Assembly (NCBI RefSeq): GCF_014596725.1
Contig: NZ_JACVEG010000003.1
Location: 513,884-577,883 of the forward strand
Reading direction: 5' to 3'
Source of the DNA: Vibrio sp. Y2-5
GTDB lineage: Bacteria > Pseudomonadota > Gammaproteobacteria > Enterobacterales > Vibrionaceae
DNA: 64,000 bases
Made by a program: the position numbers and the translations under genes. The stretch's first letter is position 1; the number at the start of each line of letters is the position of its first letter. Positions 20,020 to 30,847 of this stretch are shown here, one piece after another. Below the pieces are notes generated by a model that worked only from the letters and a program-made list of their open reading frames with translations, was not told where the DNA came from and ran no database searches.

Positions 20020-20298
20020 TTAACCGTTCACTCTCTCGCGCAATTCCTTACCAGGTTTGAAATGAGGCACGTATTTGCCTTCAAGTTCCACCTTTTCACC
20101 TGTCTTAGGGTTACGGCCAACGCGAGGCTCACGGTAGTGAAGAGAAAAACTACCGAAACCACGAATTTCGATGCGATCTCCACTCTCTAGAGTGTTGGCC
20201 ATATGCTCAAGAATATCTTTTACCGCATCTTCGATTTCTTTTGCCGACAGATGTGTTTGCTCAGCACAGAGCCTTTCGATCAATTCAGACTTAGTCAT
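20020..20298 (-). CDS. ihfB: Integration host factor subunit beta
   Basis: 92 residues. Forms the IHF heterodimer with IhfA, a sequence-specific DNA-bending protein; it is needed at many sigma-54 promoters, so possibly also at dctP in this window. The DNA-intercalating arm reads [20 protein letters not shown]. The start at 20298 (MTKSEL) follows GGGAAG and fits the family; the frame opens four codons earlier. Downstream of rpsA, as is common. Confidence 0.95.
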   Translation of the reverse strand: MTKSELIERLCAEQTHLSAKEIEDAVKDILEHMANTLESGDRIEIRGFGSFSLHYREPRVGRNPKTGEKVELEGKYVPHFKPGKELRERVNG

Positions 20299-20606
20299 AA
20301 CTTCCCTCACAGATTTTTATTACCCATTATAGTGAGTAATATCAATTCCAACAAACACTTACTTAGTATTGTAGAAAATGATCTAGCAAAACACCTAATA
20401 GTTTTCTAAAGATTTTCTGTTTATTTACTAAACATTAGCTCATTTAGCTTAAATGATGCCGATCAAACTCTCTCTTTCAATGAAAAATGGCACTAACTGT
20501 ATAAGCTTCAGCGGGTTAAACAATCTAGAGTTTTAATATTAGAAAGTATTAAGGCAAAAAAAAGGAGCCTTACGGCTCCTTCTTATTTAGCGATAGCTAG
20601 AAGCTA
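20299..20606. other. rpsA-ihfB intergenic region
   Basis: About 308 AT-rich bases. It contains the rpsA terminator (20556-20582). The rest must carry an ihfB promoter, but no single one stands out. Confidence 0.5.
20556..20582 (-). terminator. Terminator of rpsA
   Basis: AAGGAGCC (20562-20569) pairs with GGCTCCTT (20574-20581); a run of U follows on the minus strand. Confidence 0.88.
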
Positions 20607-22277
20607 TTATTCGCCTTTAGCTGCTTTGAAAGCGTCTGCCATTGCGTTACCGAAAGAGCCACCATCTTCTTGGTTGATAGAAGCCATTGCTTCTTGCTCT
20701 TCAGCTTCATCTTTAGCTTTGATAGATAGGTTGATTACGCGGTTCTTACGGTCTACACCAGTAAATTTCGCTTCAACGCTGTCACCAACGCTTAGGATTA
20801 GAGTTGCATCTTCAACGCGGTCACGAGCAACTTCAGAAGCGCGGATGTAACCTTCTACGCCTTCTTCTAGCTCGATAGTTGCGCCTTTAGCGTCAACTGC
20901 AGTAACAGTACCGTTAACTAGAGCACCTTTCTTGTTGTCAGCTACATAAGCATTGAATGGGTCGTTTTCCATTTGCTTAACGCCTAGAGAGATACGCTCA
21001 CGCTCTGCGTCTACTGCTAGAACAACTGCAGAGATCTCGTCGCCTTTCTTGTACTCACGTACAGCTTCTTCTCCAGGAACGTTCCAAGAGATGTCAGATA
21101 GGTGAACTAGACCGTCGATGCCGCCGTCAAGACCGATGAAGATACCAAAGTCAGTGATTGACTTGATCTTACCAGTAACTTTGTCGCCTTTAGCTTGCGC
21201 TTCAGCGAATGACTGCCATGGGTTAGCTTTACACTGTTTCAGACCTAGAGAGATACGACGACGCTCTTCGTCGATATCAAGAACCATAACCTCAACTTCG
21301 TCGCCAACATTAACAACTTTAGATGGGTGGATGTTCTTGTTAGTCCAATCCATTTCTGAAACGTGAACTAGACCTTCAACGCCTTCTTCGATTTCAACGA
21401 AGCAGCCGTAGTCAGTTAGGTTAGTTACGCGACCAGATAGTTTGTGACCTTCTGGGTAACGCTTAGCGATTGCTACCCATGGATCTTCGCCTAGTTGCTT
21501 AAGACCTAGTGATACACGAGTGCGGTCACGGTCGAACTTAAGAACTTTAACTAGGATTTCGTCACCAACGTTAACGATTTCTGATGGGTGCTTAACGCGT
21601 TTCCATGCCATATCAGTGATATGTAGTAGACCGTCAACACCACCAAGGTCAACGAATGCACCGTAGTCAGTAAGGTTCTTAACGATACCTTTAACTTCAG
21701 TACCTTCTTGTAGAGTTTCAAGAAGTTCGTCACGCTCAACGCTGCTTTCTGATTCGATAACAGCACGACGAGAAACAACAACGTTGTTACGTTTCTGGTC
21801 TAGCTTGATAACTTTGAACTCTAGCTCTTTGTTTTCTAGGTGAGCAGTGTCACGGATAGGACGTACGTCTACTAGAGAACCTGGAAGGAATGCACGGATA
21901 CCGTTTAGTTCAACAGTGAAACCGCCTTTAACTTTACCGTTGATGATACCAACAACAGTTTCAGCTTCTTCGTATGCTTTCTCAAGAACGATCCATGATT
22001 CGTGACGCTTAGCTTTCTCACGAGAAAGTTGAGTTTCACCGAAACCGTCTTCAACAGCGTCTAGAGCAACATCTACTTCAGAACCAACTTCAACTTCAAG
22101 TTCGCCAGCAGCGTTCTTGAACTGTTCAGCAGGGATAGCAGACTCAGACTTAAGGCCAGCATCTACAAGAACGTAACCGTTCTCGATAGCTACTACAGTA
22201 CCTTTAACGATACTACCTTGTTGGAACTCAGTTTCATTTAGGAACTCTTCAAAGAGTTGAGCAAAAGATTCAGTCAT
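20607..22277 (-). CDS. rpsA: 30S ribosomal protein S1
   Basis: 556 residues, the usual length. RNA-binding ribosomal protein that brings mRNAs lacking strong Shine-Dalgarno sites to the 30S subunit. Six S1 (OB-fold) repeats are visible; repeats 3 to 6 carry the clear [23 protein letters not shown] signature (about residues 200, 285, 370 and 460). The first two bind the ribosome. Downstream of cmk, the standard order. Strong codon bias fits high expression. Confidence 0.97.
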   Translation of the reverse strand: MTESFAQLFEEFLNETEFQQGSIVKGTVVAIENGYVLVDAGLKSESAIPAEQFKNAAGELEVEVGSEVDVALDAVEDGFGETQLSREKAKRHESWIVLEKAYEEAETVVGIINGKVKGGFTVELNGIRAFLPGSLVDVRPIRDTAHLENKELEFKVIKLDQKRNNVVVSRRAVIESESSVERDELLETLQEGTEVKGIVKNLTDYGAFVDLGGVDGLLHITDMAWKRVKHPSEIVNVGDEILVKVLKFDRDRTRVSLGLKQLGEDPWVAIAKRYPEGHKLSGRVTNLTDYGCFVEIEEGVEGLVHVSEMDWTNKNIHPSKVVNVGDEVEVMVLDIDEERRRISLGLKQCKANPWQSFAEAQAKGDKVTGKIKSITDFGIFIGLDGGIDGLVHLSDISWNVPGEEAVREYKKGDEISAVVLAVDAERERISLGVKQMENDPFNAYVADNKKGALVNGTVTAVDAKGATIELEEGVEGYIRASEVARDRVEDATLILSVGDSVEAKFTGVDRKNRVINLSIKAKDEAEEQEAMASINQEDGGSFGNAMADAFKAAKGE

Positions 22278-22381
22278 TTATTTAATCTTCAATAATTAAA
22301 CGTCCACGGGTATCCTACCGCATGGGGTTATTAAATTCGCCGGTCATCATCCTTGCAACCAACGCTCTTAGCTGACGTGGT

Positions 22382-23062
22382 TTATTCCGCCAACTTCGAT
22401 TCGATATATTGTAGTGCTTTTTCGACAACTTCGTCGATAGACATTTCGGTTGAATCAAGCACAAGCGCATCCTCTGCAGGGCGTAATGGAGCCACTGGGC
22501 GGTTACGATCTCGGTCGTCACGCTCTTGGATTTCGCTTAAAAGGGCGTCAAATTTAACATCAAGCCCTTTCAGTTGCAACTGCTTGAATCGTCTACGAGC
22601 TCTTTCTTCAGCACTTGCATCTAAGAAAATCTTAGCCTCTGCGTTCGGAAATACCACGGTTCCCATGTCACGGCCGTCCGCCACTAAGCCTTGGCCTTCA
22701 GCAAAGGCGCGTTGTCTGCGAAGCAAAGCCTCACGAACACGGGGTTGTGCAGCTACTTTAGACGCTGCCATACCAGTTTCTTCTTTACGCAGCTCTTTCG
22801 AAACGTCTTCGCCCTCAAGGATAACTTTAACTAAGTCACCTTCAGCAATGAATTGAACATCTAAATGCATAGCCAGTGGCACTAACGCGTCTTCGGACTC
22901 AAGATCCACTCCATGATGGATAGCCGCGAGAGCTAACACTCGATAAATCGCGCCTGAGTCTAAAAGATGAAAACCGAGCTTGTTTGCCAAAAGCATACAA
23001 AGGGTGCCTTTGCCTGCGCCACTAGGGCCGTCTACAGTAATCACCGGAGTGTGTGAGGGCAT
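22382..23062 (-). CDS. cmk: Cytidylate kinase
   Basis: 226 residues. Phosphorylates CMP and dCMP to the diphosphates using ATP. The P-loop GPSGAGKGT is at about residues 13-21, and the CMP-binding and lid segments include [22 protein letters not shown] and SAEERARRR. Lies upstream of rpsA with a gap of about 100 bases, so rpsA is probably partly co-transcribed. Confidence 0.96.
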   Translation of the reverse strand: MPSHTPVITVDGPSGAGKGTLCMLLANKLGFHLLDSGAIYRVLALAAIHHGVDLESEDALVPLAMHLDVQFIAEGDLVKVILEGEDVSKELRKEETGMAASKVAAQPRVREALLRRQRAFAEGQGLVADGRDMGTVVFPNAEAKIFLDASAEERARRRFKQLQLKGLDVKFDALLSEIQERDDRDRNRPVAPLRPAEDALVLDSTEMSIDEVVEKALQYIESKLAE

Positions 23063-23239
23063 GTTTTACTCCATTTATTGTTATTCGTAGATAACTTATT
23101 TTTCCGTAGATAAACGGTATCCACGTTTCATCGGCGAAAAATTATAGAGGGAATAGAGCAAAGGTGCTAGGAAGGATTTCTATATATTGTATTTTAATGA
23201 ACAAACACGAGGCTGGTAGAAGGATATGAAACAAATATA

Positions 23240-23263
23240 AGGCTCAAGTAATTTCTCGAGCCT
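23240..23263 (-). terminator. Hairpin downstream of comEA
   Basis: AGGCTCAAG (23240-23248) pairs with CTCGAGCCT (23255-23263, one G-U). The following tract (TATATTTG) is only moderately U-rich. Confidence 0.45.
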
Positions 23264-23303
23264 CTATTTAAAGCAAAATGGTTAGATATTGAACGCTACA
23301 CCA

Positions 23304-23627
23304 TTAGAGTAATATTCGATCTTCGTTTTTCTTTACAGTCGCAGCTCCGATGCCTTTTACCTTAGTAAGCTCATCTTTAGATACGAATGGCCCATTCTGA
23401 TCGCGGTATTCCACAATAGCTTGTGCCTTTTTAAGCCCTACACCTTTTAACAAAGTCGATATTTCTTCTGCCGATGCAGTATTTACATTCACCGTTATCA
23501 CAATGTCGTCTGTTTTCACTATCTGAGTTGCACTGTTATCCGCTGCGTACACACTAGCCATTGGTAGCGCTACCGCTAATAAGCATGCTAGTAACCATTG
23601 ATTTGCCAAACCGATTTTTTTCACCAT
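23304..23627 (-). CDS. comEA: ComEA-like periplasmic DNA-uptake protein
   Basis: 107 residues. The signal peptide runs to about residue 28 (hydrophobic core then SVYAA). The mature part is one helix-hairpin-helix DNA-binding domain: NVNTASAEEISTLLKGVGLKK, QAIVEYRDQNGPF and LTKVKGIGAATVKK. In V. cholerae the single ComEA (VC1917 as I recall) binds incoming DNA in the periplasm and ratchets it through the outer membrane during natural transformation. The frame opens 31 codons earlier, but ATG 23627 has GAGAG upstream and begins the signal peptide. Lies between cmk and ppiD, each separated by hairpins. Control by TfoX/CRP is expected but I did not identify a site. Confidence 0.88.
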   Translation of the reverse strand: MVKKIGLANQWLLACLLAVALPMASVYAADNSATQIVKTDDIVITVNVNTASAEEISTLLKGVGLKKAQAIVEYRDQNGPFVSKDELTKVKGIGAATVKKNEDRILL

Positions 23628-23700
23628 TTCTCTACTCTCATTGTTGATTAAACGAAGCCATCTTAAACAAGCTGCAACGAGAGACAGATTTAGGTTTGAA

Positions 23701-23733
23701 CAAAATAAAAGGAGCTGCAATAGCAGCCCCTTT
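23701..23733 (-). terminator. Terminator of ppiD
   Basis: AAAGGAGCTGC (23708-23718) pairs with GCAGCCCCTTT (23723-23733, one G-U); the U run is on the minus strand. Confidence 0.85.
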
Positions 23734-23763
23734 CGTTAAACATATCAATTACATTTTTAGAGC

Positions 23764-25623
23764 TTATTGGCTCACAGCGAAGTATTCGATATCCGTATTC
23801 GCTCTTAGCACAGACAGCACACCCGCAATATCTTGTTGCACGGCAATACGTGAAAGTTGAGCACCAATTTGATTTTGATACTGAGGCTCAATCTTCGCTT
23901 CAACTTTGCTTAGTTCAATCAGAACGATATTGCCGTCTAGATCTTTAGCTTGACCGTACACAACCTTGTCAGCTTGCGGTTTAGGCATTGAGTAAACAGT
24001 CTGAGCAAGTTGAGAACCACGGTCTACCGTTTCTAGCTCACCAAATGCCAGTTTGTTTTCTTCAAGCAGAGTCTTATCGCCTTGTTTAAGGCCCGCAATC
24101 AATTTATCTGCAAGCTCTAACGCTTGTTGCTCACCTTTTACTTTAGACAGTTGTGCAACAACCTGATCTTTGACTTCTTCTAAAGGCAGAACCATTTCAG
24201 GGCGAGTTTCATCAACACGAACAACAACAACATGCTCTGGTGCAATTTCAATGACAGAAGAGTTCAAGCCATCTTCTTTCACTTCAGGAGACTGAATCGC
24301 TTGCTGAACGGATGCATTTTGCAGAGCTGATGGCATATCTGATTGAGAAACAAAGTCTGTCTTAACGACACTACCCGAAACCGCTTTAGCAGCCTCATCG
24401 AGCGAATCTGGATATTCAAACGCAACTTTCTCTAGCTCTGTTTGTAGCTCGTAGAAAGTGTCTACCGCTTTTTGAGAAGACAGTTCAGTCTTAATTTCTG
24501 CAGCCACTTCTTCCAACGGCTTAGCCACTGAAGCTTTGATGCCATCTAATTTGATAATGTGGTAACCAAAATCAGACTTAACAAGACCCGATACATCACC
24601 GACTGAAGCCAAGCCAAACGCTGCTGCTTCAAATGCAGGATCCATTGTATCGTGTTCAATCCAACCTAATGAGCCGCCATTGCCTGAGCTACCAATATCT
24701 TCAGACTTTTCTTCAGCAAGTTTCGCAAAATCTGCACCTGCGTTCAGTTCATCAAGAATCGCTTGAGCTTTCGCTTCGTCATCACCTTGCACTAGGATAT
24801 GACTAACTTCGCGTTGCTCAGAAGTTGAATACTTGTCTAGATGCTCTTGATAGTACTCTTTCACTTGTTCATCGCTGATGGTGACTTGCTTAGACAGTTT
24901 CTCTGCTGATAGCTCAATATAAGAGACTTTTACTTGTTCTGGACGAGTGTAACGTTCTGGATTCTCAGAGTAGAACTTCTGTACGTCTTCATCACTTACA
25001 GTTACATTTTTGGCAAAGTCTTTCAAAGACAATGTAACGGTACGAATATCTCGTGTTTGTGCAATCAACGCGCTTTGAGCGTCAATCTCACCCTGTAGAG
25101 TAAACTCACTACCTTGTAACGCTGACGTTAGCTGGCTACGCAGCATATCGCGACGCAGATACTCAGCAAAAGACTCAGCATTGAAGCCAGCACGACGCAG
25201 TGCTGCTTGGTAGATTTCTTGGTCGAATTTGCCTTCAGATTGGAACTGAGGCATTTCCAAAATCAGATTACGAACTTGTTCGTCACTGATTCTTAGACCT
25301 AGTGAATTCGCATGCTGCTCGATGAGGACATCGTTGATCATGCGGTCTAAAACAGATTTACGGAAAGAAGCAACGTACGCTGGATCTGCTAGTAAGTTAG
25401 CAAAATAGTCACCCATCTGAGATTGCATACGGTTTCTTTCGTTTTGATAAGCTTGCTCAAACTGACCACGGTCAATCTCAATGCTGCCAACTTTAGCCGC
25501 CGCGTTATTACTGCCACTGACTAGGTAGCTACCTACCCCTGCGAAGATAAAAGAAAGGATGATTAGTCCTAGGATAATTTTTACCGCGATGCTGTTAACA
25601 CCCTCGCGTAATCGATCCATCAT
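23764..25623 (-). CDS. ppiD: Periplasmic folding chaperone PpiD
   Basis: 619 residues. Inner-membrane-anchored chaperone near the Sec translocon that assists proteins emerging into the periplasm. A short cytoplasmic lead (MMDRLREGVNSIAVK) is followed by one TM (about 15-35), a SurA-like helical region, a parvulin domain (about 265-360, with VSHILVQGDDEAKA and GGSLGWIEHDTM), and a second helical/parvulin-like part. The parvulin domain in PpiD is generally inactive as a prolyl isomerase. Downstream of hupB, the usual order. Confidence 0.95.
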   Translation of the reverse strand: MMDRLREGVNSIAVKIILGLIILSFIFAGVGSYLVSGSNNAAAKVGSIEIDRGQFEQAYQNERNRMQSQMGDYFANLLADPAYVASFRKSVLDRMINDVLIEQHANSLGLRISDEQVRNLILEMPQFQSEGKFDQEIYQAALRRAGFNAESFAEYLRRDMLRSQLTSALQGSEFTLQGEIDAQSALIAQTRDIRTVTLSLKDFAKNVTVSDEDVQKFYSENPERYTRPEQVKVSYIELSAEKLSKQVTISDEQVKEYYQEHLDKYSTSEQREVSHILVQGDDEAKAQAILDELNAGADFAKLAEEKSEDIGSSGNGGSLGWIEHDTMDPAFEAAAFGLASVGDVSGLVKSDFGYHIIKLDGIKASVAKPLEEVAAEIKTELSSQKAVDTFYELQTELEKVAFEYPDSLDEAAKAVSGSVVKTDFVSQSDMPSALQNASVQQAIQSPEVKEDGLNSSVIEIAPEHVVVVRVDETRPEMVLPLEEVKDQVVAQLSKVKGEQQALELADKLIAGLKQGDKTLLEENKLAFGELETVDRGSQLAQTVYSMPKPQADKVVYGQAKDLDGNIVLIELSKVEAKIEPQYQNQIGAQLSRIAVQQDIAGVLSVLRANTDIEYFAVSQ

Positions 25624-25689
25624 AGTTTTACTGCTCTCCGGATTTGAAGTTCACACTTCAGCCAAAAATGAATAGCGCGATAATATCAG

Positions 25690-25720
25690 AAAAAGAAATG
25701 CGCATCAGTAGGATGCGCAT
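25690..25720 (-). terminator. Terminator downstream of hupB
   Basis: ATGCGCATC (25698-25706) pairs with GATGCGCAT (25712-25720), then TTCTTTTTC on the minus strand. A smaller hairpin TTTTGCTG/CAGCAAAA (25744-25762) lies between it and the hupB stop. Confidence 0.82.
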
Positions 25721-25777
25721 AATTAAAAAAGGTTCGAATAAATTTTGCTGCAAACAGCAAAAAGTCATTCTAAGAAA

Positions 25778-26050
25778 TTAGTTACAAGCGTCTTTCAGTG
25801 CTTTACCAGCTTTGAATGCAGGTACTTTAGCTTCTGCGATTTGGATTTCTTCACCAGTTTTTGGGTTACGACCAGTGCGTGCTGCACGAGTACGAACTTG
25901 GAAAGTACCAAAGCCAACTAAAGCTACTTGGTCGCCAGACTGAAGAGTATCGCTTACTGCTTCGATAAATGCGTCTAGAGCACGACCAGCTGAAGCTTTT
26001 GATAGATCAGCGTTAGCTGCGATTTTTTCTACTAATTGTGTTTTATTCAC
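25778..26050 (-). CDS. hupB: DNA-binding protein HU-beta
   Basis: 90 residues. Nucleoid protein that bends and compacts DNA without strong sequence preference. The helical base ([19 protein letters not shown]) and DNA-gripping arm ([18 protein letters not shown]) are complete. Downstream of lon with its own intergenic region of about 190 bases, so it probably has its own promoter. Confidence 0.97.
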   Translation of the reverse strand: MNKTQLVEKIAANADLSKASAGRALDAFIEAVSDTLQSGDQVALVGFGTFQVRTRAARTGRNPKTGEEIQIAEAKVPAFKAGKALKDACN

Positions 26051-26175
26051 TGTGATTCCCCTTTGGTCGCCAATTTATTATTTTGTTCGGCGCCTTTTCG
26101 TTCCATTGATGTTTAAAGATAACCTAAAGCCTTGTTACAACTGGGCTGAAAGCTATAGTGAATAACGGTAGCCTC

Positions 26176-26216
26176 CAAAAAAAACGCTGACAAGCCCTTT
26201 TTGAGCCTATCAGCGT
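26176..26216 (-). terminator. Terminator of lon
   Basis: ACGCTGA (26184-26190) pairs with TCAGCGT (26210-26216), with further pairing inside; a run of eight U follows on the minus strand. Confidence 0.85.
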
Positions 26217-26242
26217 AATCTTTTACTTATTTTTGCTGCACA

Positions 26243-28597
26243 TCACTCTTTTTCGGCTTCAAATGCCACACCAGTAGGGTCATTTTCCAGTGCAACCTTC
26301 AAAACTTCGTCAATCCAACGTACAGGAATGACTTTAAGATCAGCGATTACGTTGTCAGGAATCTCTTCCAAATCACGTTCATTGTCCTTCGGAATTAACG
26401 CAGTTTTGATACCACCACGATGAGCTGCCAACAGTTTTTCTTTCAAGCCACCGATTGGCAAAACTTCTCCACGAAGGGTAATTTCACCTGTCATCGCAAC
26501 ATCAGCTTTCACTGGGTTACCAGTTAAGCAAGACACTAAAGCCGTACACATTGCCGTACCAGCACTTGGTCCATCTTTCGGTGTCGCACCTTCAGGCACG
26601 TGCACGTGAATATCGCGTTTTTCGTAGAAATCTGGGTTAATGCCCAGTTTTTCTGCGCGAGAACGTACGACTGTCATTGCTGCCTGAATAGACTCTTGCA
26701 TCACTTCACCAAGAGAGCCCGTCTGAGTCAACTTACCTTTACCTGCCATAGACTGAGCTTCAATCGTTAGCAGATCACCGCCGACTTCTGTCCAAGCAAG
26801 ACCCGTAACTTGACCAATACGGTTGTGTTCGTCGGCTTTACCAAAGTCAAAACGTTGCACGCCAAGGTATTCTTTAAGATTCTCTTGATTCACCGTGACG
26901 TGTTTTACATCTTTGTTTAACAAGATATTTTTCACGGCTTTACGACAGATTTTTGAGATCTCACGTTCTAGACTACGTACACCCGCTTCACGCGTGTAGT
27001 AGCGAATCACACCCATAATCGCTGAATCTTCAATGGTAATTTCAGAAGGCTTCAGACCATTACGTTCTATCTGCTTTTCAACCAAGTGACGCTTAGCAAT
27101 GTTCAGTTTTTCATCTTCGGTGTAGCCTGATAGACGAATAACTTCCATACGATCCAACAGTGGACCCGGAATATTCATCGAGTTAGACGTTGCAACAAAC
27201 ATTACGTCAGACAAGTCATAGTCCACTTCGAGATAGTGGTCATTGAATGAGTTGTTTTGCTCTGGGTCTAACACTTCCAAGAGTGCAGAAGCTGGATCAC
27301 CGCGCATATCCGATGCCATCTTATCGATTTCATCAAGTAGGAATAGCGGGTTTTTTACACCAACTTTCGACATTTTTTGGATAAGTTTACCCGGCAGAGA
27401 ACCGATATAAGTACGACGGTGACCACGAATCTCAGCTTCGTCACGAACGCCACCGAGCGCCATACGCGTGTACTTACGTCCTGTTGCCGCCGCAATTGAA
27501 CGACCTAGCGATGTTTTACCCACACCAGGAGGACCAACTAAACAAAGGATCGGGCCTTTTAACTTACTAATACGACTTTGAACCGCCAAGTATTCAAGAA
27601 TGCGTTCTTTAACACGCTCAAGACCATAATGGTCTGCATTAAGAATCTCTTCTGCTTTTGCCAGATCACGTTTCACTTTAGAACGTTTAGTCCACGGAAC
27701 ATTGATCATCCAATCGATATAGCTGCGAACGACCGTTGCTTCAGCTGACATCGGAGACATCATTTTAAGCTTCTGCAACTCTTGTTCTGTTTTTTCACGC
27801 GCTTCCGCTGGCATTTTTGACTCTTCGATTTTCTGCTTTAGAACTTCGAACTCATCAACACCATCTTCAGTCTCGCCCAGCTCTTTCTGAATCGCTTTCA
27901 TTTGCTCATTCAGATAGTACTCACGCTGAGATTTTTCCATTTGCTTCTTAACGCGAGTGCGGATGCGTTTTTCAACTTGTAGCAAATCGATTTCAGATTC
28001 CATCTGTCCCATCAGAAACTCTAGACGTTCTGTCACATCTAAAATTTCAAGAACTTTTTGCTTATCCACTAACTTAAGAGGCATGTGAGCTGCGATAGTA
28101 TCCGCTAGACGTGCAGCTTCCTCGATGCCATTCAATGAAGTCAGTACTTCGGGTGGAATCTTCTTATTCAGTTTAATGAAGCTATCGAACTGATTAATAG
28201 CACTGCGTACTATCACTTCCTGTTCTTTATCATCTAACTCTGGAGTGATCAGGAATTCAGCACTTGCAGAGAAGAACTCACCTTCATGAAACTCATTAAT
28301 TTTGGCGCGCTGTTGACCTTCAACTAACACTTTCACCGTGCCGTCAGGTAATTTCAGCAATTGCAGAATGGTAGCAACCGTACCCACTTCGAATAAGTCC
28401 GAAATAGTAGGTTCATCTGTTTCGGCCTGCTTCTGTGCAACCAGAAGAACTTGTTTGTTGTTATCCATTGCCGCTTCTAGGCACTGAATCGATTTCTCAC
28501 GACCAACAAACAAAGGGATCACCATATGTGGATACACAACCACATCACGTAAAGGTAATACGGGGATCTCTATACGCTCGGAACGCTCCAAGTTCAT
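26243..28597 (-). CDS. lon: ATP-dependent protease Lon
   Basis: 784 residues, standard length. Cytoplasmic AAA+ serine protease degrading misfolded and regulatory proteins. The N-terminal substrate domain (about 10-205) is followed by the AAA+ module with Walker [10 protein letters not shown] (about 355-363) and Walker [10 protein letters not shown], and the protease domain with the catalytic Ser in KDGPSAGTA (about residue 679) and Lys in [12 protein letters not shown] (about 722). A sigma-32-type promoter lies 36-63 bases upstream. Follows clpX, as in enterics. Confidence 0.97.
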   Translation of the reverse strand: MNLERSERIEIPVLPLRDVVVYPHMVIPLFVGREKSIQCLEAAMDNNKQVLLVAQKQAETDEPTISDLFEVGTVATILQLLKLPDGTVKVLVEGQQRAKINEFHEGEFFSASAEFLITPELDDKEQEVIVRSAINQFDSFIKLNKKIPPEVLTSLNGIEEAARLADTIAAHMPLKLVDKQKVLEILDVTERLEFLMGQMESEIDLLQVEKRIRTRVKKQMEKSQREYYLNEQMKAIQKELGETEDGVDEFEVLKQKIEESKMPAEAREKTEQELQKLKMMSPMSAEATVVRSYIDWMINVPWTKRSKVKRDLAKAEEILNADHYGLERVKERILEYLAVQSRISKLKGPILCLVGPPGVGKTSLGRSIAAATGRKYTRMALGGVRDEAEIRGHRRTYIGSLPGKLIQKMSKVGVKNPLFLLDEIDKMASDMRGDPASALLEVLDPEQNNSFNDHYLEVDYDLSDVMFVATSNSMNIPGPLLDRMEVIRLSGYTEDEKLNIAKRHLVEKQIERNGLKPSEITIEDSAIMGVIRYYTREAGVRSLEREISKICRKAVKNILLNKDVKHVTVNQENLKEYLGVQRFDFGKADEHNRIGQVTGLAWTEVGGDLLTIEAQSMAGKGKLTQTGSLGEVMQESIQAAMTVVRSRAEKLGINPDFYEKRDIHVHVPEGATPKDGPSAGTAMCTALVSCLTGNPVKADVAMTGEITLRGEVLPIGGLKEKLLAAHRGGIKTALIPKDNERDLEEIPDNVIADLKVIPVRWIDEVLKVALENDPTGVAFEAEKE

Positions 28598-28632
28598 ATT
28601 ATTCTCTCTTCCGCTTTGATATATATCGGAGT

Positions 28633-28660
28633 ATATGGGGGCTAACTAACTGGATTCAAT
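28633..28660 (-). promoter_or_regulatory. Sigma-32 (heat-shock) promoter of lon
   Basis: On the minus strand ATTGAAT (28660-28654) is followed after 13 bases by CCCCATAT (28640-28633). The heat-shock consensus is CTTGAAA, 11-16 bases, CCCCATNT, so the -10 matches completely and the -35 in five of seven positions. Transcription should begin about 30 bases before the lon ATG. Confidence 0.82.
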
Positions 28661-28667
28661 AACAGAA

Positions 28668-28698
28668 TAAAAAAAAGGAGGTAATGATTACCTCCTTT
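28668..28698 (-). terminator. Terminator of clpX
   Basis: AAAGGAGGTA (28674-28683) pairs with TACCTCCTTT (28689-28698); a long U run follows on the minus strand. It insulates lon from clpPX. Confidence 0.88.
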
Positions 28699-28749
28699 GA
28701 TTATTTATTGGCTCTTTATGGCTTTTAAACCCAAAGAGACTTGGCAAAT

Positions 28750-30030
28750 TTACTCACCGCCAGCGGCTTGGCTCTCGTTACCTGAGAAAATCATTAGTGG
28801 TTCTGATTCGCCGTTGATCACTGACTCATCAATCACAACTTTCTCAACATCAGACATTGAAGGTAACTCGTACATTGTCTCAAGCAAAACACTCTCAAGA
28901 ATTGAACGTAGACCACGAGCACCTGTCTTACGCGCCATCGCTTTCGCTGCAATTGCACGAAGTGCATCTTCACGGAACTCCAGATCAACATCTTCAAGTT
29001 CGAAAAGTGCTGCATACTGTTTCGTCAATGCGTTCTTTGGCTCACATAGAATCTGAATCAGCGCTTCTTCATCAAGCTCGGTCAGTGTTGCTGTCACAGG
29101 TAAACGACCAATGAATTCTGGAATCAGACCATATTTCACTAGATCTTCAGGTTCTACCTGAGTGAACAACTCGCCCACGGTTCTGTTTTGATCTTTAGAA
29201 CGAACTTCCGCGCCGAAACCGATACCAGTACCCGTTGCTACACGTTGTTCAATCACTTTATCTAGACCCGCAAATGCGCCGCCACAGATAAATAAGATCT
29301 TAGAAGTATCGACTTGCAAGAACTCTTGTTGAGGATGTTTACGGCCGCCTTGCGGAGGAACCGATGCAACAGTACCTTCAACCAGTTTCAATAGTGCTTG
29401 CTGAACACCTTCACCAGAAACGTCGCGTGTAATTGACGGGTTTTCAGCCTTACGAGAAATCTTATCAATTTCATCGATATAGACGATACCGCGCTCCGCT
29501 TTTGCTACATCATAGTCACACTTCTGAAGCAGTTTCTGAATGATGTTTTCAACATCTTCACCAACATAACCCGCTTCAGTTAGCGTTGTAGCATCTGCCA
29601 TCGTAAATGGTACATCTAGGAAGCGAGCCAGTGTCTCAGCAAGGAGAGTTTTACCGCTACCTGTTGGGCCGATCAGCAAAATATTACTTTTACCAAGCTC
29701 GACACCATCACTTGTCGTATCACCATTACGTAAACGCTTATAGTGGTTATATACCGCAACAGCGAGCACTTTTTTAGCGTGTTCTTGGCCAATTACATAG
29801 TCGTCAAGATGTTCACGAATTTCACGAGGCGCAGGCAATGCTGACGACTCTTTCTTAGGTAATACATCTTTAATCTCTTCGCGAATAATGTCGTTACATA
29901 GATCAACACATTCGTCACAGATATACACAGAAGGACCTGCAATCAGCTTGCGAACTTCGTGCTGGCTTTTGCCACAGAAAGAGCAGTACAGCAGTTTACT
30001 ACTACCACCCTCTTTGCTTTTATCTGTCAT
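28750..30030 (-). CDS. clpX: ATP-dependent Clp protease unfoldase ClpX
   Basis: 426 residues. Hexameric AAA+ unfoldase that recognises tagged substrates, including SsrA-tagged ones, and feeds ClpP. The N-terminal zinc domain has C16, C19, C38 and C41. Walker A GPTGSGKT is at about residues 118-125, the pore loop GYVGED at about 151-156, and sensor 2 GARGLRSI near residue 370. Eighty-three bases after clpP in the same direction, so it is co-transcribed with it. Confidence 0.97.
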   Translation of the reverse strand: MTDKSKEGGSSKLLYCSFCGKSQHEVRKLIAGPSVYICDECVDLCNDIIREEIKDVLPKKESSALPAPREIREHLDDYVIGQEHAKKVLAVAVYNHYKRLRNGDTTSDGVELGKSNILLIGPTGSGKTLLAETLARFLDVPFTMADATTLTEAGYVGEDVENIIQKLLQKCDYDVAKAERGIVYIDEIDKISRKAENPSITRDVSGEGVQQALLKLVEGTVASVPPQGGRKHPQQEFLQVDTSKILFICGGAFAGLDKVIEQRVATGTGIGFGAEVRSKDQNRTVGELFTQVEPEDLVKYGLIPEFIGRLPVTATLTELDEEALIQILCEPKNALTKQYAALFELEDVDLEFREDALRAIAAKAMARKTGARGLRSILESVLLETMYELPSMSDVEKVVIDESVINGESEPLMIFSGNESQAAGGE

Positions 30031-30113
30031 TCGCTAACCTCTTAGCCTTTACTCTTTATGGTTTGAGTGTATAACAATTTCATTTAAATTGCGTTAAACA
30101 ATTACCAGAACTG

Positions 30114-30740
30114 TTACTCACCACGGTGGGTCAGTACTGAATCCACCAAACCGTATTCCACTGCTTGTTCTGCAGACATGAAATTGTCGCGGTCAGTGTC
30201 TCGCTCAATAATTTCAAGCGGTTGACCGGTATGCTCTGCCAATAAGTGGTTCAATTTGTTCTTAATCGATAAAATTTCTTGCGCGTGAATTTGGATGTCC
30301 GAAGCTTGGCCTTGGAAACCACCTAGCGGTTGGTGAATCATTACGCGCGAATTTGGTAGAACATAACGTTTACCTGGTGCGCCACCAGCTAGTAAGAACG
30401 CGCCCATAGAACAAGCTTGTCCCATACATACCGTGCTCACGTTTGGTTTAATAAACTGCATAGTATCGTAAATAGACATACCTGCAGTCACACTACCACC
30501 AGGAGAGTTGATGTATAAGAAAATATCTTTGTCCGGGTTTTCTGACTCTAAGAAAAGCAGCTGAGCCACGACAAGATTTGCCATGTGGTCTTCTACCTGA
30601 CCCGTTAAGAAAATAACTCGCTCTTTTAAAAGACGTGAATAGATATCGTATGAACGTTCGCCACGGGAAGTTTGTTCAACCACCATTGGTACTAGCGCAT
30701 CAATAATCGGCGACATTGCGTTTTTTTCTTGGTAGCTCAT
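30114..30740 (-). CDS. clpP: ATP-dependent Clp protease proteolytic subunit ClpP
   Basis: 208 residues. Serine peptidase forming the 14-mer chamber used with ClpX or ClpA. The catalytic triad is at S111 (GQACSMGAF), H136 (VMIHQPLGG) and D185, the same numbering as E. coli. Downstream of tig, upstream of clpX. Confidence 0.97.
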   Translation of the reverse strand: MSYQEKNAMSPIIDALVPMVVEQTSRGERSYDIYSRLLKERVIFLTGQVEDHMANLVVAQLLFLESENPDKDIFLYINSPGGSVTAGMSIYDTMQFIKPNVSTVCMGQACSMGAFLLAGGAPGKRYVLPNSRVMIHQPLGGFQGQASDIQIHAQEILSIKNKLNHLLAEHTGQPLEIIERDTDRDNFMSAEQAVEYGLVDSVLTHRGE

Positions 30741-30755
30741 AGTCTTAATATCCCT

Positions 30756-30796
30756 AAAAATAAATGGCCCGGATGATGTATATCATACGGACCATT
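30756..30796 (-). terminator. Terminator or attenuator between tig and clpP
   Basis: AATGGCCCG (30763-30771) pairs with CGGACCATT (30788-30796, one G-U), with an inner TGATG/TATCA-type pairing; UUAUUUUUA follows on the minus strand, close to the clpP start. Confidence 0.6.
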
Positions 30797-30847
30797 GTTA
30801 GCAGAATAGTTGATGTCTCGTCAACCTTCTACGCTATAGATTGCTTA

